DNA of 64,000 nt from Petrotoga sp. 9PWA.NaAc.5.4 (GTDB taxonomy: Bacteria; Thermotogota; Thermotogae; Petrotogales; Petrotogaceae), in contig NZ_AZRK01000012.1 in NCBI RefSeq assembly GCF_002895485.1, positions 25,269 through 89,268 of the forward strand, written 5' to 3'. Below the pieces are notes generated by a model. That model saw only the letters and a program-made list of their open reading frames with translations, did not search any database and was not told the DNA's origin. The translations under genes were made by a program, and so were the position numbers. The stretch's first letter is position 1. The number at the start of each line of letters is the position of its first letter. Below, in pieces: positions 29,297 through 38,244 of the stretch.

Positions 29297-30144
29297 CCTT
29301 GATTAGAAAACGTAAGAAAAACACACTTTTCAAAGTACTAATTTATCTTTCTGCGGTGGTTTTAACTTTATATATTTTGGGGCCATTCCTTTGGATGTTT
29401 ATCTCAAGTATTTCACCAGAGATTGAATTAATAAGCGGTTCTCGTAAATGGTTTCCTTCTAATCCCACCTTAAAAAGATATGAAGTGCTCATAAATAAAG
29501 TAGAAGGAGCAAGATTTAGAACAGCTTTTTTTAATAGTCTCATAGTTGCGACAATTTCTACAATCTTGACAATGTTTTTCGGAACTCTCGCAGCTTATTG
29601 TTATGCAAGATTTAAGTTTAAAGGCAAAAAATCGATGGTCCTCGGTATTTTATTTACCCAGATGCTTCCTGGGGCAGCTATCGCGATTCCCATTTATCTT
29701 TTTATGAGCTCTTTGAATCTTCTTGACACTAAGGTTGGCTTGATTCTTGTTTACACAGGTTTTATAATGCCTGTTGCAATTTGGATACTAAAAAACTATT
29801 TTATAAGTATTCCTCAAGAAATAGAAGAAGCTGCCATAATAGATGGAGCAACAACTTTTCAAATCTTGTTTAGAATTATTATTCCGCTAGTTACACCGGC
29901 TCTTTTTGCTACCGGTCTATATTCTTTTATTACAACCTGGAATGAATTCTTTTTCGCGTTGATATTAACAGGATCAAATTCTAAAACAATTCCTGTAGCA
30001 ATTACCGAGTTCAGTACCCAAGGAGGAGTCGATTATGGAATGATGTGTACCGCTGGAGTGATAGGCTCGATAATTCCATTAGTAATTGCTATAATTTTTA
30101 AAGATTACCTTGTAAGCGGATTGACTGCGGGTTGGGCTAAGTAA
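29293..30144 (+). CDS. Sugar ABC transporter permease (MalG type)
   Basis: A 283-residue membrane subunit, six helices, EAA loop EEAAIIDGATTFQILFRI followed by IIPLVTP. It is coupled to the previous permease by an ATGA overlap. No ATPase gene follows; instead a duplicated gene end, a decayed repeat and a pseudogene lie downstream. Confidence 0.93.
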   Translation: MTLIRKRKKNTLFKVLIYLSAVVLTLYILGPFLWMFISSISPEIELISGSRKWFPSNPTLKRYEVLINKVEGARFRTAFFNSLIVATISTILTMFFGTLAAYCYARFKFKGKKSMVLGILFTQMLPGAAIAIPIYLFMSSLNLLDTKVGLILVYTGFIMPVAIWILKNYFISIPQEIEEAAIIDGATTFQILFRIIIPLVTPALFATGLYSFITTWNEFFFALILTGSNSKTIPVAITEFSTQGGVDYGMMCTAGVIGSIIPLVIAIIFKDYLVSGLTAGWAK

Positions 30145-30158
30145 CTATATACTTTAAA

Positions 30159-30279
30159 TATATTAAACAACAAGAGTTATGATTTGAAAATTTTTGTATC
30201 TCCAAACGTGCCAGGATTTAGAGTAGAGTATAACATTACAGTCTTTGACGAGCACAACAGAAAAATAACAAAACATTAG
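30159..30279 (+). pseudogene. 121-bp direct repeat, copy 2 (orphan 3' end of the SIS gene)
   Basis: A start-less fragment encoding the last 39 residues of the SIS protein (LNNKSYDLKIFVSPNVPGF..) with one changed base relative to 26348-26468. It begins 14 bp after the last permease. It marks a duplication or recombination junction. Confidence 0.95.
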
Positions 30280-30290
30280 AAAAAAGTCTA

Positions 30291-30330
30291 TTTAAAAGGG
30301 TTAAAGGGCGTCACCCTTACCTTTTTCCTT
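30291..30330. repeat. Decayed core of the dispersed repeat
   Basis: TTTAAAAGGGTT followed by AGGGCGTCACCCT matches the element core (TTTAAAATGGGTTCAGGGCGAAGCCC) in the orientation found after plus-strand genes. The second hairpin is not preserved. Confidence 0.45.
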
Positions 30331-30414
30331 CAGTATAAATAGCAAGAACAGGGAGATACGCTCAACTAGGTCCGTTGTGAAAGATGAAGATTTTCTTCCT
30401 AAAATATAATTTAA

Positions 30415-30642
30415 AACATTGATAAAAGTTTTATTGATGATCTTTTAAAGAGCGATTCTTCTAAAAGGCTTGTATCTATCATAATTTCTACGTCACAATT
30501 CTTAGGGTTCTAAGTTATCGCAGAAGGAGTCGAAAATAAGGAACCATTGTTGTTTCTTCAATCAAGAGGACGTTACGAAATACAAGGTTATTATTTTAGT
30601 AAACCTCTTCCTTTGAATGAATTTGTAAAATTATTTTGTTAA
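30415..30642 (+). pseudogene. C-terminal remnant of an EAL-domain phosphodiesterase
   Basis: One frame reads NIDKSFIDDLLKSDSSKRLV, SIIISTSQFLGF, a stop codon, VIAEGVENKEPLLFLQSRG, RYEIQGYYFSKPLPLNEFV and ends. KxDxSFI, the AEGVE motif and QGYxFSKPL are hallmarks of cyclic-di-GMP phosphodiesterase EAL domains. The internal TAA and the loss of everything before the KIDKSF strand show that it is dead. A possible frameshift upstream (LKYNLK in another frame near 30400) would add a few more residues. Confidence 0.85.
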
Positions 30643-30652
30643 AAACCAATAT

Positions 30653-32740
30653 TTATCGTTCTTTTTTTAATGCTAGTAGTGCATTTACATTAATTTTATT
30701 GATTTCGTAGGTATCTAACAGCTCAATGTCAATTTCCGGTTTTCCTTCTTCGTAACTATGTATTTTTCTTATTGCAATATTGATAAACAGTTCTTGACGT
30801 TGGGCTACTATTGCATCAACAACGCCTTTTTCAAGAAGTTCAATGTTTTTGGGTATGTTATCAAAACCGATAAAAATCTTATCTTTCAAATTTATTTTTC
30901 TTCTAAGCACTTCAACTATTTCACAAAACTGAGCATCAAGTCCTGCCATAAGATCAAAATGTGGGTATTTTCTAATGAGCTCTTCTAAATTTTTAATTCT
31001 TTCAGCTGTGTTTACCTTTCCATAATCCATATCAACTATTTTTATTGTATTGTATTTCTTTAGTTCATCCTCTATTCCTTTTAGACGATCAACTATATTT
31101 GCTCGATTTTTGTCTGGCATACTGATAATTACATCGCCTTTATCTTTGTTTTTTAGATGTTTAGCTATTACTTGACCCATTTTTATTCCAGCTGTATAGT
31201 TATCTGTGCCAATAAAACTTAATCTCCTGCTGTTGTGGCAGTCAGAATCAACACATATAGTTTTAATACCTTTTTCGTCTAATTCGTTGATTAGGGGGAC
31301 AAAACGTTCGCTGTCAGCAGGGGTTAATATTAAATAGTTGATTCCTTTTCTTTCAAGTTCTCTTATCTTTTCTAATTGAGCTTCAAATCTCTGAGCTCCC
31401 GCTTCAGGGCAATTAACCAAAAATTCATATCCATATCTTTCAGCTGTTTTTTGGCCATTTTTAATCATTTCGAAAATAAAAGGATGATCCTGGGGTAGCA
31501 GATGAACGAAACCTATCTTTTTTACTTTCTTTTCATGAATTTCTATGTTGTAATCGCTAATCTCAGTACTAACTACTTGAATGGCTTTCATTAATCTTTC
31601 AGCAAGATCAAAAAGAACACGGTTGGATTCTTTTTGCATTTCACTAATCGATTGGGCTTCTTCGGTAGATGCAGCAAATTCCTGGGAGAGCGAAGCAATA
31701 CTGGTTATGAAGCTAATTACAGAGTCTTTTATATCGCCCAATTCTAAAACACTTTCCTTTAGTACTAAGAGCTGATTTATTGAATCAGCTATTGCAAAGT
31801 ATATCTCTTTAAAAGTGTCGTGAACCTTTTTGTTTACATCGAGTTGAGAATTAGCTTTTTCGTCTAGATGATTTATTAATTCAATGGTAGAATCAACTTT
31901 TTCATTAACTAATTTCAAAGTTACTCCTATCTCTTGAACAAGGTTGTTACTTTGCTCTGCTAAATTTCTAATCTCTTCTGCAACAACAGAAAAACCTCTA
32001 CCAGCTTCTCCTGCTCTTGCAGCCTCTATAGCCGCATTGAGCGAAACTAAATTGATTCTCTCTGCTAGTGAATCGATAGTAGTTATAACTTTATACGCAT
32101 TATTTACACTATCTTTTAGAGCTTGTTCAATTTGAATAGTTTCAGAAAAGGCCCTTTGAATTTCTTCGCTTTCTTTCATCGATAATGATATATTTGATAT
32201 ACCAATATCACTTTTTTCTTTAAGTTTGTTGATTTCATTTTCTATCTCATTAATATTGTTAAGCATTTTATCAAAATTGTTAGTTAATTCTACGAGATCT
32301 TTTGTAACATTTTCATCATCTATTGCTTGTCTTTCTGCGCCTTCAACTATAAAATTATTGATATCGATAAGGTTTTGAGAAAGCAGAGAAGATTCATTTG
32401 CAGTTTCTGTTACAACTTTGGAAAGATTTATCATTTCTTCTATAGAAGATTTGAAATCTCTGATAATTTTAGTAAATTCATTAAAGAGATAATAGAGCTT
32501 TGAATTTTCTTTTTCTAGAATTTTTGCTGATTCGTCTTCTAAAAGATCTTTGCTTTTTATCTTGTTGTATATCAGTTGTATATCTTTTTCTTTATCTTTG
32601 TCTGAGAAAAAGATTGCAAAGATATTACCTACTATACCTACTATAAACAAGATACTTCCAACCATGATCATATAACGCATTACGATAAAGGCAATGATTA
32701 ATAAGACTGTCGAAATACAGATAACTAGCTTTTTGGACAT
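30653..32740 (-). CDS. Chemoreceptor with C-terminal periplasmic-binding-protein-like sugar domain
   Basis: A 695-residue methyl-accepting chemotaxis protein of unusual layout. Two adjacent transmembrane helices (about 4-45) leave almost no periplasmic loop. A coiled-coil signalling domain follows (about 60-355), with the conserved tip [20 protein letters not shown]. Residues about 375-690 form a LacI/ribose-binding-like domain ([47 protein letters not shown]) with no export signal before it, so it should face the cytosol. It would therefore sense an internal sugar and report to CheA. The ATG at 32740 has a GAGGGGGG ribosome site; a longer frame to 32791 lacks one. Its promoter should lie in the AT-rich 400 bp upstream. 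Confidence 0.88.
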   Translation of the reverse strand: MSKKLVICISTVLLIIAFIVMRYMIMVGSILFIVGIVGNIFAIFFSDKDKEKDIQLIYNKIKSKDLLEDESAKILEKENSKLYYLFNEFTKIIRDFKSSIEEMINLSKVVTETANESSLLSQNLIDINNFIVEGAERQAIDDENVTKDLVELTNNFDKMLNNINEIENEINKLKEKSDIGISNISLSMKESEEIQRAFSETIQIEQALKDSVNNAYKVITTIDSLAERINLVSLNAAIEAARAGEAGRGFSVVAEEIRNLAEQSNNLVQEIGVTLKLVNEKVDSTIELINHLDEKANSQLDVNKKVHDTFKEIYFAIADSINQLLVLKESVLELGDIKDSVISFITSIASLSQEFAASTEEAQSISEMQKESNRVLFDLAERLMKAIQVVSTEISDYNIEIHEKKVKKIGFVHLLPQDHPFIFEMIKNGQKTAERYGYEFLVNCPEAGAQRFEAQLEKIRELERKGINYLILTPADSERFVPLINELDEKGIKTICVDSDCHNSRRLSFIGTDNYTAGIKMGQVIAKHLKNKDKGDVIISMPDKNRANIVDRLKGIEDELKKYNTIKIVDMDYGKVNTAERIKNLEELIRKYPHFDLMAGLDAQFCEIVEVLRRKINLKDKIFIGFDNIPKNIELLEKGVVDAIVAQRQELFINIAIRKIHSYEEGKPEIDIELLDTYEINKINVNALLALKKER

Positions 32741-33140
32741 TTTCCATCCCCCCTCATTGTTGAAAAATATCAAGAAATTTTCTTTACTCACGAATGATTA
32801 ACATGATTTCCTGAAAATATGCAAAATTTAGTTACATTCTTTAAGAAAATTCGATAATATTCAGAATAATTCTTCTAACATTCCTAAATTTTTTGTTTAT
32901 ATAAGAAAACAGTTTTGATTGATTATAACAGAGATATCTTTAATTATGTACTACCTTATTAATTATATTATAAAATATCTACAATTTTACATAAAAATTT
33001 AAATTGATAATAAGTATTATATATATCTAAGTTTTACGAAATATATTAAAAACATGTCAACCTAATATGAATATTGAAAGCCGGTTAAAATAACCAGCTT
33101 TCATAAAAGTAAAGTTAAAAATTAAAGAAAAACTTAATGA
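32741..33140. other. AT-rich intergenic region
   Basis: No gene is seen. It should hold the minus-strand promoter of the chemoreceptor, and its right end holds the terminator of the lipoprotein gene. Confidence 0.5.
33077..33101 (-). terminator. Terminator of the lipoprotein gene
   Basis: On the minus strand AAAGCTGGTTA pairs with TAACCGGCTTT over a 3-base loop with one G-U pair; on the plus strand the same position would be a C-A mismatch, so it serves minus-strand transcripts. The T-run is short. Confidence 0.7.
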
Positions 33141-33983
33141 TCAATCACCAATATAGTAAATTCTTCCCACCCAAAATGTACCAGTAGCATCTGCATCTGC
33201 TCCTAAATGAAAGCCCCATTTGTATATCTGTTCACCTTCGTCAACACCTGTCATATCAATTTCTAAAGTTTGCCATTCATTTCTTTTGTCCCTGTCAACA
33301 TATGGCCACTCACTTGGATACATTGGGTAATTATTCTCATCTTTTTTGGTTTGCATAAAAGCTCTAAACCAGTTGAATTCTGCTTCTTCATCTACAAAAA
33401 TCTCCAAATAAAATTTTGTTTTAGGTGGATTAGCGTCCAAATTTTCATAACTAACAGCAACTTGTCCCTCATTCTGCATTTCATAAGTCACTTTCACGGC
33501 ATTTTTCTGTTCATCAAACTCTAATTCAACAATGGCTTGGTTTGTCATTCCATCTTTTTCCCATCCTATATCTTCTATAACTGGTGCAAGAATCGTCACG
33601 GCTCCTGCAGGTAACTCAGGTAAAGTTTCAATTTCTTCCTCTTCACCTTTAAAGACTGCTTTAATCTCTTTGTTGCCATTCATCTTGATTTTGTATTTGT
33701 TTTCTTCTGTTGTACCTTTTACATCGTCTTTATTAGTCCCTACCCATTTATCAAATACATAGCTTTCTTCTGGAACTACTTCAAGAACAACTTCTGTGTT
33801 GACTTCAATTTGAAATTCTTTAGTTTCTTCTGGCCCTACCTCTTCATCTCCCACTTTCACAGAATCACCCAGACTTACCTCAACTTTTAGAGTATAATTG
33901 CGGGTTTCAACAGTGGCACAACCCACTAAAGCTAAAACCAACACCGTTATAATCGTCAAAATAGTCAACTTTTTCTTACTCAC
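33141..33983 (-). CDS. Lipoprotein with repeat domain and C-terminal beta-rich domain
   Basis: A 280-residue predicted lipoprotein: signal peptide MSKKKLTILTIITVLVLA with lipobox LVGC, Cys at about 22. Residues about 30-112 resemble the bacterial repeat found in surface proteins (YVFDKWVG, then KYKIKMNGNKEIKAVFK). An acidic linker (EEEEIETLPELP) precedes a C-terminal beta-rich domain (about 125-280) rich in Trp and Tyr, with EWQTLEIDMTG and WVGRIYY, perhaps a carbohydrate-binding module. GTG start with AGAGGG. It stands alone with its own terminator. A role in surface glycan binding is inference. Confidence 0.75.
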   Translation of the reverse strand: MSKKKLTILTIITVLVLALVGCATVETRNYTLKVEVSLGDSVKVGDEEVGPEETKEFQIEVNTEVVLEVVPEESYVFDKWVGTNKDDVKGTTEENKYKIKMNGNKEIKAVFKGEEEEIETLPELPAGAVTILAPVIEDIGWEKDGMTNQAIVELEFDEQKNAVKVTYEMQNEGQVAVSYENLDANPPKTKFYLEIFVDEEAEFNWFRAFMQTKKDENNYPMYPSEWPYVDRDKRNEWQTLEIDMTGVDEGEQIYKWGFHLGADADATGTFWVGRIYYIGD

Positions 33984-34072
33984 TTTAATCCCTCTTCACT
34001 TTTTGATACTTTTACTAATTTATGTTCATAGTAAAAATACACTTGTTTATAGTTAGTTTCTTTTAAAAATCA

Positions 34073-34318
34073 TTAAAAATCAACAACAATCTTCATACTG
34101 AAATAACTTTTCGTTTTGTCTGAGATATCTTTAAATTCGTCAAATTCTAACCTTTCCACATTTTCAGTAGCAAATCTTCCTGTTAGTTGAATCCCGGATG
34201 GTGTTTTGTATTCAAATCCTCCATTTACTAATAAATCATTGTATTCGTGATATGAATGGTACTTTACAACTTGCAGATAAATATCATGCGGCTTTTTCAG
34301 GCAACTGGCTAGAAAATT
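34073..34318 (-). pseudogene. C-terminal fragment of an outer-membrane beta-barrel protein
   Basis: On the minus strand an open frame without a start reads HEYNDLLVNGGFEYKTPSG, IQLTGRFATENVERLEFDEF, KDISDKTKSYFSMKIVVDF and ends. Alternating hydrophobic strands and a terminal Phe are typical of the last strands of a beta-barrel. The part left of about 34250 is convincing. The stretch from there to 34318 is open but uncertain, because a different fragment reads on the opposite strand. Confidence 0.6.
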
Positions 34319-34437
34319 CTATCTTAGGAGATAAAGCGATAATTGTTTCTGCCGCAACATATAAAGATGCAATGGAAAGGAAAGCATCTGATCAAGAGGA
34401 TTTTGATTGGTGGTTTAAAGTTAAAGAAGTAAATTAA
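34252..34437 (+). pseudogene. Unidentified gene fragment, opposite strand
   Basis: The plus strand reads NGTLQLADKYHAAFSGNWLE, NSILGDKAIIVSAATYKDAM and ERKASDQEDFDWWFKVKEVN to a stop, followed closely by a terminator. It looks like the genuine C-terminus of a protein I cannot name. It has no ribosome site and runs into the barrel fragment, so it is probably a remnant. Confidence 0.45.
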
Positions 34438-34457
34438 TAATTTTTGTAATAATGAAT

Positions 34458-34487
34458 AAAAGCTGCTTGATAAATCAAGCAGCTTTT
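34458..34487. terminator. Bidirectional terminator
   Basis: A 13-bp perfect stem (AAAAGCTGCTTGA at 34458-34470, complement at 34475-34487) with A- and T-rich flanks on both sides. It can end both the plus-strand fragment and the minus-strand mgtE transcript. Confidence 0.9.
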
Positions 34488-34506
34488 ATTTAATTACTTG
34501 ATGTTA

Positions 34507-35850
34507 CTAAACGGAAATATTTAATAAATGGGTGGCTAAGGCAAAATAAATAGTTAAAGAAAGTGAATCTACAATAGTTGTGATTAATGGACCAGCCATT
34601 ACAGTCGGATCAATATGTAGTAATTGGGCAATAATAGGTAAAGCTCCACCTATTACATTAGCAACACAAACTGCAGACATTAAAGCAATAGAAACTGTAA
34701 ACGCTATTTCTGCAGGATAACCCTCTAAAAAATAAATTTTTAAAAAGTTAACCAAAGCTAACCCAATAACAATGATTACACTTATCTGTATTTCTTTCCA
34801 AATGACTTTAAGTATATCTTTGTATTTAATTTCACCTAATGTTAAACTTCTTATCACCATTGCAGAAGATTGAGAGCCGGCATTACCTGTAGTATCCATT
34901 AAAATGGGAATAAAAGCAATTAATCCAACTACTTGTTGAAGGGCGGCTTCATATTTACTAATTATGTATGCACTTATAGTTCCAGAGATCATTAATATTA
35001 AAAGCCACCAAAATCTTTTTTTTGCCAAGGTAAAAGGACTAGTGATCATATAAGGTTTATCACTGGGTGACATACCTCCGATGTGATGAATATCTTCTGT
35101 GGTTTCTTCTTCAATCGCATCTAAGATGTCATCAACTGTTATTATCCCTACTAACCTTTTTTCACTATCTACGACTGGAACAACAATTAAATCATATTTT
35201 CTAAAGATTTGAGCAACAGTTTCTTGATCATCATGCGTGTTAACATAAATTATTTCTTTAAGCATAATATCTTCTACTTTTGCATCAGGTGGCGCTAATA
35301 CAAGCTCTTTTAAGGAAACTATCCCCTCCAATTTTCTTTTTGAATCGGTTACATAACAATTATAAACCATTTCAACATCTTGACCTTCTCTTCTGATTTT
35401 GTCAAGGGCTTCTTGTACAGTTCTCTCTTTTTTGAGATCGATAAATTCTATTGTCATTAAACTCCCTGCAGAGTTTGGAGGATACTTTAAAAATTGATTA
35501 ATTAGTTTACGTTCTGCTTCAGTAGAGTTTTTCAGAATTCTACTAACGACATTAGCGGGCATTTCTTCCAAAAAATCTATCTTATCATCAAAAAATAAAT
35601 CATCTAATATCTCCATAAGTTTTTTATCATCAATCGCTAGGGATATTTTAGCTTGTAATTCCGATGGAAGATAAGAAAAAACATCTGCAGCTTTTTCTTT
35701 TGGGAGGAGTCTAAAAGCAATGATTGTCTGGGTTGACTCGAGCTCCTCCAATAATTCTGCTACATCTTGAGGTGGCATGTCTTGAATTTTTTCCTTAAAT
35801 TCTATATACTTTTTCTCTTCGAGAAGTTTTTCAAGTTCTTCAACGATCAT
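34507..35850 (-). CDS. mgtE: Magnesium transporter MgtE
   Basis: A 447-residue Mg2+ channel of the inner membrane. The N-terminal superhelical domain (about 1-125; MPPQDVAELLEELE) is followed by a CBS pair (about 130-255; GIITVDDILDAIEEETTEDI). Five transmembrane helices come next, with the pore-lining PILMDTTGNAGSQSSAMVIRS segment split around TGNAGSQ, and AVCVANVIGGALPI. The ATG at 35850 has GGAGG upstream; the longer frame adds 10 residues without support. I looked for an M-box (Mg2+ riboswitch) in the upstream AT-rich region and saw no clear match. Confidence 0.95.
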   Translation of the reverse strand: MIVEELEKLLEEKKYIEFKEKIQDMPPQDVAELLEELESTQTIIAFRLLPKEKAADVFSYLPSELQAKISLAIDDKKLMEILDDLFFDDKIDFLEEMPANVVSRILKNSTEAERKLINQFLKYPPNSAGSLMTIEFIDLKKERTVQEALDKIRREGQDVEMVYNCYVTDSKRKLEGIVSLKELVLAPPDAKVEDIMLKEIIYVNTHDDQETVAQIFRKYDLIVVPVVDSEKRLVGIITVDDILDAIEEETTEDIHHIGGMSPSDKPYMITSPFTLAKKRFWWLLILMISGTISAYIISKYEAALQQVVGLIAFIPILMDTTGNAGSQSSAMVIRSLTLGEIKYKDILKVIWKEIQISVIIVIGLALVNFLKIYFLEGYPAEIAFTVSIALMSAVCVANVIGGALPIIAQLLHIDPTVMAGPLITTIVDSLSLTIYFALATHLLNISV

Positions 35851-36384
35851 TTTTATTACCTCCAGTACAAGTTTTATCAAATAAAGTAAAAACTATATTT
35901 ACTTGACTACAAAAAAAATAGTCATATTATCAGATTATTAAATGTAGGATGGTCTGTAAATTAATACTTGATTTTTTATAGTATAGTGATAATCAACTTA
36001 GATATTTATTAAAATTAATAAATTTAACAAAACTACAGCTTAACTAGGAAAGAAGTATATAAAAAACAAAAAAATATATAAGAAAAAAACTTAGAAGCCT
36101 TGAAAAAAACAGAAGAAGGTACTATTAAAAAATATGTGATTATGATATAGAAAGAGGGAACATATTCGTTTATTATAATAACATTAGCCACATAAAAACC
36201 ATTTGAATTATACTTCAAAAATTAAATATTTTCAACCAAAAAAGATATTGTACAAAGAAAAGTAACTTTGAAAACCTAAAAGTAAATATCATTTAACTTT
36301 TAGTATAAGCTATATAAATTTTTATTTTTATACAAATTTTAGATATTAGATAATTGTATTTGATATAAATTCTATCTAGTAATA
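35851..36384. other. AT-rich intergenic region upstream of mgtE
   Basis: No gene or RNA is recognised. The composition is extreme, with A-runs. Short frames such as YDIERGNIFVYYNNISHIK (from about 36140, interrupted by a stop) look vaguely protein-like and may be the last traces of a decayed gene. Confidence 0.4.
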
Positions 36385-36827
36385 TTGACAAGTATAGTAG
36401 TCTTAAAGGAGAGCCTCATTTCGACAAAACAACCCTTTAAAAATAAGGAGAACAAAATTAAAGAACAACGTTTGAATAATCTTATAAAATTAATGAAAGA
36501 CAACAATATTTTCCAGGCTATAATTACTTCAACCCCTTCAATATTCTATTTACAAATGACTGGATTGAACAAGGAGAAAGGCTTTTAGCGTTATACATTA
36601 ATATTACAGAAGAAGTGAAGTTAATCATAAATGAGATGTTCAAGTTAAAAAATATTGGAAGATACCTAGATGCAATAGAGGTTGAAGAAAGGACATTAGA
36701 AATTGCACAAAAAGAGCATATTAACCTCTTAAAAATTACACTTTTAAAACTTGCTTTAATTCTAGAAGCTGGAGATAGATTTAACAAATATTTTATCTCT
36801 TTAGAACAAACTGAATTTCGCCAATAA
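36385..36827 (+). pseudogene. Xaa-Pro peptidase N-terminal remnant joined to another fragment
   Basis: The first frame reads RLNNLIKLMKDNNIFQAIIT, then STPSIFYLQMTG. At about 36560 the reading continues in another frame as WIEQGERLLALYINITEEVK and LIINEMF. Both pieces fit the N-terminal domain of Xaa-Pro aminopeptidases (..IFYLTG..W.E.GERLLALYI). After KLKNIG the text changes to a helical, TPR-like stretch (GRYLDAIEVEERTLEIAQ to EQTEFRQ, stop at 36827). The catalytic domain is absent. A frameshift and an apparent fusion mark it as dead. Confidence 0.65.
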
Positions 36828-36855
36828 TTATAAAAAGGAATACAAAGAGTTTTAT

Positions 36856-37449
36856 ATGCCAAAGAATAAACCAAGTATTGTAGATGTCCCAACTATGAAC
36901 TATATTGCAGTTCGTGGTTCGGGTAATCCTAATTTGGAAGGCAGTGAATACAAAGAATCAATAAGTTTACTTTATGGCATTGCCTTTACTATAAAAATGA
37001 GTAAGATGGGAGACTACCAGATAGAAGGATATTTTGACTATGTCGTACCTCCTTTGGAGGGATTTTGGTGGCAGGAAAATGCTAAAGGAATTTATTATGC
37101 GCATAAAGAGAATTTTAAGTTTATTTCTATAATTCGTTTACCGGATTTTGTGAAAAAAGAAGATTTTGATTGGGCGGTAGCAGAAACTTCAAAGAAAAAG
37201 AAAAAAGATTTTTCCAAAGTTGAGTTTTTGACTTATGAAGAAGGCTTATGTGTACAGTGTATGCACATAGGACCCTATGATGACGAACCTGCGACTATTC
37301 AACTTATGCATGAATATATGAGAAAAGAAGGATATGAGCTTGATATTACAGAGAAGAGGTTTCATCACGAAATTTATCTTAGTGATGTTAGAAAGGTTGC
37401 TCCAGAAAGGTTAAAAACTGTTATAAGACATCCTATAAAAAAGGTATGA
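36856..37449 (+). CDS. GyrI-like small-molecule-binding protein
   Basis: A 197-residue stand-alone GyrI-like/SOUL-type ligand-binding domain, as found attached to AraC or MerR regulators. Recognisable segments are MNYIAVRGSGNPN, YFDYVVPPLEGFWW, LCVQCMHIGPYDDEPATI and HHEIYLSDVRKVAPERLKT. No DNA-binding domain is present, so it may bind or sequester hydrophobic compounds directly. The ATG is preceded by a weak AAAAGGAA. It is flanked upstream by pseudogene debris and downstream by a structured terminator-like element. Confidence 0.85.
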   Translation: MPKNKPSIVDVPTMNYIAVRGSGNPNLEGSEYKESISLLYGIAFTIKMSKMGDYQIEGYFDYVVPPLEGFWWQENAKGIYYAHKENFKFISIIRLPDFVKKEDFDWAVAETSKKKKKDFSKVEFLTYEEGLCVQCMHIGPYDDEPATIQLMHEYMRKEGYELDITEKRFHHEIYLSDVRKVAPERLKTVIRHPIKKV

Positions 37450-37475
37450 ATTTAGAATTCGCTTGATAAAGATAT

Positions 37476-37563
37476 GGATGGGATGGGTACGCGAGTCAGC
37501 AACATAAGCCTGACAGCTCTTGGTTGCCACATGCTCGAACAATTGTAACCCCCATCCTTTTTT
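37476..37563 (+). ncRNA. Candidate structured RNA or unusually long terminator
   Basis: The outer arms GGATGGGATGGGTAC (37476-37490) and GTAACCCCCATCC (37545-37557) pair over most of their length. The 54-base interior contains a second stem, GTCAG (37495-37499) with CTGAC (37510-37514). TTTTTT follows. Normal terminators lack such a large structured loop, so a small RNA or riboswitch-like fold is possible. The region is GC-rich compared with its surroundings. It does not match any RNA family I can recall. Confidence 0.45.
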
Positions 37564-37572
37564 CACTAATTA

Positions 37573-38244
37573 TTAGATTAAACCGTAAGCTTGATCTACT
37601 TCTTGAACAAATATTATTCCTGCACCTTCTTTTTCGATATCTAATTTATCTCTAATAGAATTGACAACTGTCTCTGTTAATTCTTTCTTCACTATTATTA
37701 AGACTACGTCTTTTTCAGGTTCAATCTCCATAGAAAATATTTTTTCTATCTCATATTCACTAGCGCCTCTCGCATTAATAATTGTGCCACCTTTTGCCCC
37801 CGCTTCATTTGCTACTTCTACTACAAATTCTGCCTTTCCTTTATCAACAACAACAAATATTACATCATACATAGTATTTTTGGCACCTCCATTTGTCTTT
37901 ACTTCTGCTGAAACGTATTTTTTATCTTTACTTTGTAAATCATAAAAATCTTTAATTGGAACAGTGAATAGTATACCCTTATTTGGTTTGTCAATATGAA
38001 AGATATCAACTATTTTAGGAACTATTTCTTTTATTTTTGAGCTTTCACAAACCATGAGTATTATTTCTTTTCTTACATCAGTTATACCTAAGAATTCTAA
38101 AATAGGACTTTTTACTGTTCCTTTTCCAAGAATGATTATTCCTCTTTTTATTCCAAGTTCTCGGGCGTATTTATAAACCTTACTTCCCATTCCAAAATTC
38201 AAGATTACATATATTAGTTCATAACTTTTTGTATTATTGTTCAT
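37573..38244 (-). CDS. Double PII-like signalling protein
   Basis: A 223-residue cytosolic protein made of two PII-like (GlnB-fold) halves, about 1-108 and 115-223. Each has the GxxGG/GKG-type loop (IKRGIIILGKGTVKSP; GAKGGTIINARGAS) and the closing beta strand (NKGILFTVPI; GAGIIFVQEV). PII proteins are normally about 112 residues and form trimers; a fused double version may make a pseudo-hexameric ring. It overlaps the end of the DUF1538 membrane gene by 11 bp, so the two are co-translated and PII probably gates that transporter, as PII does for AmtB. AAAGGAGG precedes the ATG. Confidence 0.85.
   Translation of the reverse strand: MNNNTKSYELIYVILNFGMGSKVYKYARELGIKRGIIILGKGTVKSPILEFLGITDVRKEIILMVCESSKIKEIVPKIVDIFHIDKPNKGILFTVPIKDFYDLQSKDKKYVSAEVKTNGGAKNTMYDVIFVVVDKGKAEFVVEVANEAGAKGGTIINARGASEYEIEKIFSMEIEPEKDVVLIIVKKELTETVVNSIRDKLDIEKEGAGIIFVQEVDQAYGLI

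Noticed and set aside
26348..30279. Integrative element using the SIS gene end as attachment site
   Set aside because: The bracketed segment has no integrase, recombinase or excision gene, so only the duplication itself is claimed.
36033..36218. 61-codon hydrophobic minus-strand frame
   Set aside because: It arises from A-rich plus-strand DNA, has no ribosome site and resembles no protein family.
35851..36384. M-box magnesium riboswitch upstream of mgtE
   Set aside because: The region is very AT-rich with low complexity, and I could not find the conserved M-box core or a paired terminator.
37476..37563. tRNA-like gene (GTTCGA on the minus strand)
   Set aside because: The flanking arms cannot form T, D and anticodon stems of the right length, and no acceptor end is present.
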